A stretch of DNA of 21,479 nucleotides. Source: Maricaulis sp963976135. GTDB taxonomy: Bacteria > Pseudomonadota > Alphaproteobacteria > Caulobacterales > Maricaulaceae. Each line of letters opens with the position of its first letter. The stretch's first letter is position 1. The stretch is from NCBI RefSeq assembly GCF_963976135.1, contig NZ_CAXBKN010000052.1:1-21479 (forward strand). Direction: 5' to 3'. The position numbers were made by a program, and so were the translations under genes. The notes beneath the pieces were generated by a model. That model had not been told where the DNA came from. It made no database searches and saw nothing but the letters and a program-made list of their open reading frames with translations. Of the stretch, positions 15,866-21,479 are shown piece by piece.

Positions 15866-15964
15866 CCGCTGACGCTGGGGCCTTTTCAGAGCGGCTGGGA
15901 ACCGGTTTTGCGTTTCAATTCAATTCAATGACGCCCGAAGCTGGCAGGTTTTTCGGGGTCAGGC

Positions 15965-16435
15965 TTACTCGCGATGATAGGGCGTGCCGGCCAGAATCGA
16001 TACGGCACGGTAGATCTGTTCCGCCAGCATGACGCGCACAAGCTTGTGTGGCCAGACGGCCGGCCCGAAGGCAAGCATCAGATCTGGCGCCGGCAAGGCA
16101 TTGCGGTCATGCCCGTTTGCGCCACCAATACAGAACACCGCCTCGCGGCAGCCGCTATCGCGCCATTCACCCAGCTTGCGCGCAAGATCGGGCGATTTGA
16201 AGGCCTTGCCGCGCTCGTCAAGCAGGACGAATTTCACGTCCGAACCCAGGCTCTCGGCCAGGGCTCGGCTTTCGTCGGCGGGCGTCTTGAGACTGCGATT
16301 ATCAATCTGGGTTTCGCTCAGCGGGCCAAGGCCGATGCCACGCCCGGCCACCGAACATCGATTGATATAATCATCGACAAGTTCACGCTCCGGCCCGGAG
16401 CGGACACGCCCGATGGCTGCGATGCGGAGCTTCAC
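15965..16435 (-). CDS. rlmH: 23S rRNA pseudouridine-1915 N3-methyltransferase (RlmH)
   Basis: RlmH, a SPOUT-class enzyme, methylates pseudouridine 1915 in helix 69 of 23S rRNA on assembled 70S ribosomes. The 156 residues match the family size. Motifs are FVLLDERGKAFKSPDLARKL (about 69-88), VFCIGGANGHD (the trefoil-knot SAM loop) and the C-terminal WPHKLVRVMLAEQIYRA ending in the nearly universal PYHRE. It starts with GTG directly after the rsfS stop (TAGGTG, zero spacing) and without a clear ribosome binding site, so it is surely coupled to rsfS. rsfS-rlmH adjacency is widespread in bacteria. Confidence 0.96.
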   Translation of the reverse strand: MKLRIAAIGRVRSGPERELVDDYINRCSVAGRGIGLGPLSETQIDNRSLKTPADESRALAESLGSDVKFVLLDERGKAFKSPDLARKLGEWRDSGCREAVFCIGGANGHDRNALPAPDLMLAFGPAVWPHKLVRVMLAEQIYRAVSILAGTPYHRE

Positions 16436-16894
16436 CTAGACGGCCGGTTGATCCGGGGAGGTCGGGGTTTCCGGGTCGACCGACCACATCTTTTCCAGAT
16501 TGTAGAAGGTGCGCACTTCCGGGCGGAAGAGATGGATGACGATATCGCCAGCATCAATCAGCACCCAGTCACAGGTCTGCAATCCCTCGATACGCGTTTT
16601 CACACGACCGGTTTCTTTCAGCGTATCGATCAGATGATTGGCGATCGCGCTGACATGGCGCGACGACCGCCCGGAGGCGATGATCATGATGTCGGTAACC
16701 GAGGACTTGCCGCGAAGGTCGATTGCGACAACGTCTTCAGCCTTGTCGTCATCGAGGGTTTCGAGGACCAGTGCTTCCATTTCCTCGAGGGGACCGTCTT
16801 CTCCGATGACCCGGACGGCTGCAGCCGTTTCTTCCTTGGTCCGGCGCGATGTTTCCGTAGACAGGGCGGGTGTCCTTTCTGACAACCAATACAA
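16436..16894 (-). CDS. rsfS: Ribosomal silencing factor RsfS (Iojap family)
   Basis: RsfS binds ribosomal protein uL14 and blocks subunit joining when nutrients are scarce. The conserved domain runs from about residue 35: ALVLETLDDDKAEDVVAIDL, IMIIASGRSSRHVSAIANHL, GLQTCDWVLIDAGDIVIHLF and the C-terminal RTFYNLEKMWS. The start is uncertain. The longest version uses TTG at 16894 (152 residues). A good Shine-Dalgarno AAAGGA at 16873-16878 sits 8 bases before a CTG at 16864, and the first ATG at 16792 would give 118 residues, the common family length, but has no well-spaced ribosome binding site. It follows egtD by 13 bases and abuts rlmH. Confidence 0.92.
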   Translation of the reverse strand: MYWLSERTPALSTETSRRTKEETAAAVRVIGEDGPLEEMEALVLETLDDDKAEDVVAIDLRGKSSVTDIMIIASGRSSRHVSAIANHLIDTLKETGRVKTRIEGLQTCDWVLIDAGDIVIHLFRPEVRTFYNLEKMWSVDPETPTSPDQPAV

Positions 16895-16907
16895 GCTTGG
16901 GCCTATA

Positions 16908-17912
16908 TCACGCTTTCGCGTTTGGTTCGAGCCAATGCAGCGAGAAGAGTTCAGCTGGGTCTGACCAGCTCTTCAGAACGTCGAAACCGGCTGAGCGCGC
17001 CAGCGCCTGGAAGCTCTCCGGGGTGAATTTATGGGAGTTTTCCGTGTGCAGCCGCTCGCCCCTGGCCAGGGAAAATGAGCGGCCAGCGACTTGAAACTGC
17101 TGGGCTTCCAGGGCCTCGAGATGCATTTCAATCCGAGACTTTTCCGGATTCCAGACTGAAACATGCTTGAGCAGGTCCGGGTTGAGCGTGCCGTCGAGTT
17201 CGGAATTGATGCGGGAGACGAGATTGAGATTGAAGGCGGCGGTAATGCCCTGGGCGTCATCATAGGCAGCTTCAAGCACTCGCGGCGCCTTGACGCGATC
17301 AGCGCCGATCAGGATGGCGTCACCCTCGCGCATGCCCTTGCGGAAGCCCTCCAGCACCTTGCGTGCGGCCTCTGGTTCGAAGTTTCCAATTGTCGAGCCC
17401 GGAAAGAACAGGATGCGGCGGCCCTTGGGCAGGGGTAGATGATCCAGCGACAGGCCAGACGTGAAGTCGGCGCAAATGGCGCCAATGTGCAGGCCGGGAT
17501 AATCGCGCGCTAGCTCGTCGCAGGCGGCAATGAGATGTTCACCGGAAATATCCAGCCCGACATAGCCGGCCGGCTGATCCAGAGCGTCGAGCAGTTTGCG
17601 GATCTTGACGCTCGAGCCCGACCCCGGCTCGATCACCACGGCACCCGGACCGGCGCGCTCGGCCAGTTCCGGCCCGATCCGGTCAAGCAGGGCCAGCTCG
17701 GTGCGCGTGACATAATATTCGGGCAAGTCGGTGATCTGGTCGAACAGGGCCGATCCCGCGGCGTCGTAGAAATAGACCGGCGGGATGGATTTGGGCGTCG
17801 CTGCCAGCCCGGTCAGCACGTCGCGCAGGAAATCACCGGCGGGCGGGTGCTGGTCGTCGAAGAAATCCAGCGCGGCATGAACCGGGGGTTGGCCGAGGGT
17901 GAGATCGGTCAT
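16908..17912 (-). CDS. egtD: L-histidine N-alpha-methyltransferase (EgtD), ergothioneine pathway
   Basis: EgtD trimethylates histidine to hercynine with SAM, the first step to the antioxidant ergothioneine. The 334-residue product has the family order: KSIPPVYFYDAAGSALFDQI and LPEYYVTRTE near the N-terminus (substrate-binding tyrosine region), and a SAM-binding PGSGSS motif. GSTIGN follows with N177 matching the asparagine that holds histidine in the mycobacterial enzyme, then LHTENSHKF with E291 and S293 at the positions of the substrate-amine-binding glutamate and serine. An AGGG lies about 9 bases upstream of the ATG. It is 31 bases after nadD and 13 before rsfS, so it is embedded in that operon. 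No egtB, the usual partner, is in the window. Other DUF2260-type methyltransferases are less likely given these residues. Confidence 0.9.
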   Translation of the reverse strand: MTDLTLGQPPVHAALDFFDDQHPPAGDFLRDVLTGLAATPKSIPPVYFYDAAGSALFDQITDLPEYYVTRTELALLDRIGPELAERAGPGAVVIEPGSGSSVKIRKLLDALDQPAGYVGLDISGEHLIAACDELARDYPGLHIGAICADFTSGLSLDHLPLPKGRRILFFPGSTIGNFEPEAARKVLEGFRKGMREGDAILIGADRVKAPRVLEAAYDDAQGITAAFNLNLVSRINSELDGTLNPDLLKHVSVWNPEKSRIEMHLEALEAQQFQVAGRSFSLARGERLHTENSHKFTPESFQALARSAGFDVLKSWSDPAELFSLHWLEPNAKA

Positions 17913-17943
17913 GAAAATGCCCTGCCTGCTTCGGATCGGGGGT

Positions 17944-18597
17944 TCAGGTCCGCGCGCGAAGCGCCGACGAGGAATGCCAGTTTAACGGTTCTATCAGATA
18001 GGTCCACGCGGGCGCCGTTTTTAGGGGTAGTGTGGCGAGGCCCTGTTCACGAACGCGTGAATTGGCATGCATGCGCACGGCCGGGGCAAGGCGGGCCCGG
18101 ACGGCATCGTGGGGCCGGGAGATCACGGCAATCGGAACCGATGCGAAAATCTGGCGCCATTGGCCCCACCGGTGAAAGCTCTTGAGGTTGTCAGCGCCCA
18201 TCAACCAGACGAAGTGAACGCCGGGATAGCGGTGCTGCAGGGCATTGAGGAGGTCGATCGTGCGATTGCTGCCCAGTCGCGCTTCCACGTCGCTGACGAC
18301 CATGCCCGGGCGGTTGGCCTGCGCAGCCACCGCCGCCATACGGCTCTCCAGATCGCCGGCGCGGCGCTGTTTCAAGGGGTTTTGGGGCGAGACGAGCCAC
18401 CAGATCCGGTCCAGGCCGAGACGCCGTTTCGCGGCCTCGGCGACGTGGAGATGGCCTTCATGTGGTGGATCGAACGTGCCGCCAAACAGGCCGACCGTCA
18501 TGCCGCGGGCCAGCGTTTCGCTGCGCAGCGCGCGCGCCGGCTTCGGGGCGCTGACACGCCGGCCGCGCGCCATCGGGCTGGAGCGGCGCTCAGACAT
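17944..18597 (-). CDS. nadD: Nicotinate-nucleotide adenylyltransferase (NadD)
   Basis: NadD adenylates nicotinate mononucleotide to deamido-NAD in NAD synthesis. The nucleotidyltransferase signature GGTFDPPHEGHLH follows VGLF. Further family motifs are WLVSPQNPLK, the MGADNLKSFHRW block and a C-terminal SSSALR in place of the usual ISST-x-IR. The frame stays open far upstream into proB, so the start must be chosen. ATG 18597 overlaps the proB stop by 8 bases and gives 217 residues, with a basic leader ending in ARGMTVGLFGG. ATG 18573 and ATG 18501 (185 residues, enzyme core only) are alternatives. I favour the long form because related alphaproteobacterial NadD proteins, as I recall them, carry such a leader; none has a clear ribosome binding site, which fits coupling to proB. 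Confidence 0.92.
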   Translation of the reverse strand: MSERRSSPMARGRRVSAPKPARALRSETLARGMTVGLFGGTFDPPHEGHLHVAEAAKRRLGLDRIWWLVSPQNPLKQRRAGDLESRMAAVAAQANRPGMVVSDVEARLGSNRTIDLLNALQHRYPGVHFVWLMGADNLKSFHRWGQWRQIFASVPIAVISRPHDAVRARLAPAVRMHANSRVREQGLATLPLKTAPAWTYLIEPLNWHSSSALRART

Positions 18598-19726
18598 CGC
18601 GCTGGGCGGGACCGCCGGCCTTCGCCAGCACGATATCATCTGCATGGACCAGGGCCGCGGCGCGGCGATATCCAAGCAGCGCTTCGATCTCCCCGGTCTG
18701 GCAGCCGCATATCCGCCGGGCATCACTGGCATCATAGCCGCTGACCCCACGCGCAATCGCCGTGCCGTCCGGTCCGGTGATGCGGACTGCATCGCCGCGC
18801 TCGAAATGCCCTTCGACCGCGATGGCCCCGACCGGCAGCAGCGACTTTCCGGCCTGCAGCGCCAATGCGGCGCCGGCATCAATGCGGATTTCGCCATTGG
18901 GGCTGTGGGCACCGGCAATCCAGGCAGCGCGGGCACTGCCAGCCGACCCGGTCGGATGGAACCAGCTGCCGCAATCCGTCTGCTGCAATCGCAAGACCGG
19001 TTCGGGCGCCGCGCCCGGTCCGATCGCCGTCGCGCAGCCCGAGGCTGCAGCAATCTCGGCGGCGAGAATCTTCGAGCGCATGCCGCCCGTGCCGACACCA
19101 GTCAGCGCATTGGCGCCGCCGGCCATGGCATGGATGGACGCGTCGATCCGTTCAATCTCGGCGACAAGCCGGGCGTCGGGATGGGTGCGTGGATCGCGGT
19201 CGAACAGGCCCTCGATATCTGACAAGAGGACAAGAAGGTCGGCCCCGACCAGCTGGGCGACGCGCGCCGCGAGCCGGTCATTATCGCCATAGCGAATCTC
19301 GTCGGTGGCGACGGTATCATTCTCATTGACCACTGGAATGGCGCCGAGATCGAGCAGGGTGTTGAGCGTCGCACGGGCATTGAGCCAGTGACGTCGCGAT
19401 TCCGTGACGTCCAGGGTGAGCAGGGCCTGGGCCGTGGCGCGGCCATGGCGGGCAAAGGCGCGTTCCCATTCGCCGACCAGAACCGGCTGGCCGGCCGCCG
19501 CTGCCGCCTGTTTCTGCTCCAGCGTCAGCGATCCGCCGCCGAGGCCGAGGCGGGGCCGCCCCAACGCAACAGCGCCGGAGGAGACCAGTACGACACGTTT
19601 TCCCTGTCCGGCCAGCGACGCGATATCGTCTGCGATCGCATCAATGACGGCAGGGCCCGACTGCAGCAGGCTCGATCCGACCTTGACCACGATGCAACGG
19701 GCCGCGTCGAAGCCGGGGCGTGTCAC
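18590..19726 (-). CDS. proB: Glutamate 5-kinase (ProB) with C-terminal PUA domain
   Basis: ProB phosphorylates glutamate in the first step of proline synthesis. The 378 residues hold an amino-acid-kinase domain (about 10-260): VVKVGSSLL, VSSGAVALG, VNENDTVATDEIRYGDND, LLSDIEGLFDRDPR and GVGTGGMRSKI. A PUA domain follows (about 280-370), giving the full two-domain form. It starts with GTG overlapping the obgE stop by four bases (GTGA), and its own stop overlaps the nadD start. The next enzyme of the pathway, ProA, is often adjacent in relatives but is absent here; nadD follows directly. Confidence 0.96.
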   Translation of the reverse strand: MTRPGFDAARCIVVKVGSSLLQSGPAVIDAIADDIASLAGQGKRVVLVSSGAVALGRPRLGLGGGSLTLEQKQAAAAAGQPVLVGEWERAFARHGRATAQALLTLDVTESRRHWLNARATLNTLLDLGAIPVVNENDTVATDEIRYGDNDRLAARVAQLVGADLLVLLSDIEGLFDRDPRTHPDARLVAEIERIDASIHAMAGGANALTGVGTGGMRSKILAAEIAAASGCATAIGPGAAPEPVLRLQQTDCGSWFHPTGSAGSARAAWIAGAHSPNGEIRIDAGAALALQAGKSLLPVGAIAVEGHFERGDAVRITGPDGTAIARGVSGYDASDARRICGCQTGEIEALLGYRRAAALVHADDIVLAKAGGPAQRDV

Positions 19727-20757
19727 GGGGTCCAGCCTTCCTCGTCAGGTTCGGCAACGCCGGCGCGGACCTGTTGCACGATGCGCCAGGCTTCCGAGCA
19801 CAGCCGCTTGACCCCGTCGCCGGACACGCCGGACAGGCGCATGACTTTCTTGCCAGTCGCCTTCTCCAGCAGCTTCGCCTTTTCCTCGACCTCGTCCTCG
19901 GGGATGGCGTCGATCTTGTTGAGGGCGAGGATTTCGCGCTTTTCGGTAATGCCGCCGCCATAGGCCGCCAGCTCGTTGCGCACCGTGTGATAGGCCTCGA
20001 CCGGATCGTCCTGGGTGCCGTCGATCAGATGGATGATCGAGGCGCAGCGTTCAATATGGCCGAGGAAGCGGTCGCCAATACCGGCGCCTTCATGCGCGCC
20101 CTCAATCAGGCCGGGAATGTCGGCGACGATGAAGCGCGATCCGGGGCCGAGATCGACGACGCCGAGATTGGGATAGAGCGTCGTGAAGGGATAGGCGGCA
20201 ATCTTCGGATTGGCCTTGGAGACGACGCTGAGGAAGGTCGACTTGCCGGCATTGGGCAGGCCGACCAGGCCGACATCGGCGATCAGTTTCAGCCGCAGCC
20301 AGACCCAGCGCTCCTCGCCCGGCCAGCCGGGGGTGGATTTGCGTGGGGCGCGATTGGTCGCCGATTTGAAACGGGCATTGCCCTGGCCGCCATCGCCGCC
20401 GCGTGCCAGCAGCACGCGCTGGCCCAGCTCGGTCATGTCGGCGAGGACTTCATCCTTGTCCTCATCGAGGATTTGCGTCCCGACCGGAACTTGCAGGATG
20501 ACATCTTCGCCGCCCTTGCCGGAACGGTCGCGGCCATGGCCATGGCCACCGGTATCGCCTTTGAAATGCTGCTTGTAGCGGTAGTCGATCAGGGTGTTGA
20601 GCCCTTCGACGGCTTCCGCCCAGACATCGCCGCCCTTGCCGCCATCGCCGCCATCAGGGCCGCCGAATTCGACAAAGGCCTCGCGCCGGAACGACATACA
20701 CCCCGCCCCGCCATTGCCGGAACGGACATAAACTTTCGCCTGGTCGAGGAATTTCAT
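19723..20757 (-). CDS. obgE: GTPase ObgE/CgtA, ribosome assembly
   Basis: Obg is an essential GTPase that joins 50S subunit assembly to growth state and is called CgtA in Caulobacter. The 344-residue product has the glycine-rich Obg fold (about 1-158: GNGGAGCMSFRREAFVEFGGP, GGDGGKGG, ARGGDGGQGNARF). A GTPase domain follows with G1 GLPNAGKST (from residue 166, with K172-S173), the switch region YPFTTLYPNLG, G3 DIPGLIEGAHEGAG, and G4 NKID. The C-terminal acidic extension is short. It is the first gene of the long minus-strand series and overlaps proB by four bases. In many bacteria rplU-rpmA lies upstream; here a divergent gene does. Confidence 0.97.
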   Translation of the reverse strand: MKFLDQAKVYVRSGNGGAGCMSFRREAFVEFGGPDGGDGGKGGDVWAEAVEGLNTLIDYRYKQHFKGDTGGHGHGRDRSGKGGEDVILQVPVGTQILDEDKDEVLADMTELGQRVLLARGGDGGQGNARFKSATNRAPRKSTPGWPGEERWVWLRLKLIADVGLVGLPNAGKSTFLSVVSKANPKIAAYPFTTLYPNLGVVDLGPGSRFIVADIPGLIEGAHEGAGIGDRFLGHIERCASIIHLIDGTQDDPVEAYHTVRNELAAYGGGITEKREILALNKIDAIPEDEVEEKAKLLEKATGKKVMRLSGVSGDGVKRLCSEAWRIVQQVRAGVAEPDEEGWTP

Positions 20758-20797
20758 CGGGCCGGTATCGCTTCGCAGTGTGATTGGATTGACTGTC

Positions 20798-20831
20798 TAT
20801 ATAGGGACTGGTGGGGAAATTCAGCGTTTTT
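20798..20831 (-). promoter_or_regulatory. Possible promoter for the obgE operon
   Basis: On the minus strand CCTATATA (complement of 20799-20806) resembles the class -10 element GCTANAWC, about 45 bases before the obgE ATG. Twelve bases further upstream CTGAATT is a poor -35. No better candidate is visible between the two divergent genes. The match is weak. Confidence 0.25.
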
Positions 20832-20869
20832 TCCTTTGAGGCGGCATGCGGGGCTGTTTTCGCGCTGTC

Positions 20870-20930
20870 CGGACACGGAAAAACTTGCTTCGCGGCGGTC
20901 CCGGTCGTCTGATTCAATGTGCGGACACGA
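20870..20930. repeat. Pair of CGGACACG direct repeats in the obgE-divergent gene interval
   Basis: CGGACACG occurs at 20870-20877 and 20923-20930, 53 bp apart, and the first copy overlaps the palindrome GTCCGGAC (20867-20874). Both lie in the 239-bp gap between obgE and the divergent ribbon-helix-helix gene. They might be operator half-sites for that gene product. Two 8-bp matches could also arise by chance in GC-rich DNA. Confidence 0.25.
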
Positions 20931-20996
20931 ATTGTGCCCGGTATGAACCGCAATCATCTGGAACTGCCTCATGCATCTGGCGAAGCTGACTGACGA

Positions 20997-21479
20997 ATGA
21001 CGAAGCGAGACCCCATAGAGAAGCGCCCGCCGAAGAAGACGGACATGCTCGAAGTCAGGGTTTCGCCCGAGGAAAAGGCTGCCTTTCTGGACGCCTGCCG
21101 CGAGTTGGGCCGGTCGGCCAGCGCCGTCATTCGCAAAGCGATGCGCGTCGAGACCCGACGCGTGCAAGAGCGACCAGGGAGGTTGAAAATGCTTGTAACT
21201 ATGGTGGCGATGTTGCCCATCTTTATGTTGTCAGGGACGGTGCTGCCCGCGGCGGACCCTGGTGGGGCGGGTATTCAGCAGGGTTACGAAATCCGGCCCG
21301 GATTTGTCGCGCCGGCGCAATGCCCCGGCGATCACACTATCGGGACCGCTCCAGTCTGGCCGACAGATTTTGCTGGTGCTGCGGTTGCGGTCCCGGGGGA
21401 TGGTATCCGCGTCTGGGTCGATTTCGACGTCACGGATGCGGGACGAGTCCGCAATGTGCGAGCCCGGGCGCCGGAGGGG
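20997..21479 (+). CDS. Ribbon-helix-helix / membrane segment / TonB-C-like fusion protein (partial, runs off the window)
   Basis: The frame is open from ATG 20997 to the last base, 161 codons without a stop. Residues 17-55 look like a ribbon-helix-helix DNA-binding domain: strand MLEVRVS (17-23), then helices PEEKAAFLDACRELG and SASAVIRKAMRVETRR. Residues 65-86 (MLVTMVAMLPIFMLSGTVLPAA) form a membrane helix or signal segment. After a linker, residues 137-161 (IRVWVDFDVTDAGRVRNVRA) match the first strands of a TonB C-terminal domain. The 20997 start has only a weak ribosome binding site, while AGGGAGG at 21176-21182 stands 6 bases before the in-frame ATG 21189 (M65). The frame may therefore yield a full-length fusion, a shorter TonB-like product, or both. 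The function is not known; a membrane-tethered regulator is one possibility. Confidence 0.7.
   Translation, partial: MTKRDPIEKRPPKKTDMLEVRVSPEEKAAFLDACRELGRSASAVIRKAMRVETRRVQERPGRLKMLVTMVAMLPIFMLSGTVLPAADPGGAGIQQGYEIRPGFVAPAQCPGDHTIGTAPVWPTDFAGAAVAVPGDGIRVWVDFDVTDAGRVRNVRARAPEG
21176..21191 (+). promoter_or_regulatory. Strong internal ribosome binding site and start codon (M65)
   Basis: AGGGAGG (21176-21182), spacer TTGAAA and ATG (21189-21191) form a near-ideal translation start inside the ribbon-helix-helix/TonB-C frame. It lies exactly between the DNA-binding region and the membrane segment. It is better than the site in front of the outer ATG at 20997. Confidence 0.6.

Noticed and set aside
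15914..15929. TTCAA tandem repeat (three copies plus one base) upstream of the envC-like gene
   Set aside because: Only three units, too short to call a phase-variable tract; probably chance.
18598..19098. Long upstream extension of nadD inside proB
   Set aside because: The added sequence is the antisense-free overlap with proB in another frame and has no family similarity; the NadD domain begins near 18501.
19720..20946. 408-codon plus-strand frame over obgE and 325-codon plus-strand frame over proB (18245-19222)
   Set aside because: ObgE and ProB on the minus strand have all their signature motifs; the plus-strand translations do not look like proteins.
20971..21000. Nine-codon frame (20971-21000) whose stop overlaps the ATG at 20997
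   Set aside because: No ribosome binding site and no supporting pattern; a leader peptide cannot be distinguished from chance.
20754..21167. 137-codon minus-strand frame upstream of obgE
   Set aside because: It overlaps the plus-strand ribbon-helix-helix coding region, which has a recognisable domain; the minus-strand product does not.

Overview
This is GC-rich DNA from an alphaproteobacterium, most likely in the Caulobacterales/Hyphomonadaceae-Maricaulaceae group. The main signs are an F1-only ATP synthase operon (atpHAGDC, with no F0 genes beside it) next to priA, an ObgE/CgtA-ProB-NadD-RsfS-RlmH-EnvC-CtpA-DUF610-RppH gene series, and alphaproteobacterial variants of several of these proteins. 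The genus-level guess is inference from gene content and protein style; no search was run. I see no rRNA, tRNA, CRISPR array, transposase or attachment site.

Layout. Plus strand, 4-8435: priA (replication restart helicase), a terC-family membrane protein, a gene-free stretch of about 535 bp, then atpH-atpA-atpG-atpD-atpC ending in a strong intrinsic terminator. A membrane-embedded AraC-type regulator (minus, 8436-9437) and a secreted amidohydrolase (plus, 9561-11099) are divergent. They are separated by a short promoter region with a 9-bp direct repeat on a 22-bp period.

From 20757 down to 11323 the minus strand carries one long housekeeping series: obgE, proB, nadD, egtD, rsfS, rlmH, an envC-like gene, ctpA, a DUF610 (divergent polysaccharide deacetylase) gene and rppH. 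Several junctions overlap by 1-8 bases or abut, implying operon structure and translational coupling. The theme is growth and maintenance: ribosome assembly and silencing (obgE, rsfS, rlmH), NAD and proline synthesis (nadD, proB), cell-wall cleavage and periplasmic proteolysis (envC-like, ctpA, DUF610) and RNA decay (rppH). egtD, for ergothioneine synthesis, is interposed between nadD and rsfS, which are usually neighbours.

The last 480 bases (plus strand) hold an open reading frame that runs off the window. It joins a ribbon-helix-helix DNA-binding domain, one membrane segment and the start of a TonB-C-like periplasmic domain, with a near-ideal ribosome binding site placed internally just before the membrane segment.

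The most noteworthy observations are: this regulator-like fusion with a possible second start; a PriA that has lost three of the four cysteines of one zinc site while keeping the other intact; a hairpin that buries the atpC ribosome binding site; and the orphan egtD inside the nadD-rsfS operon.
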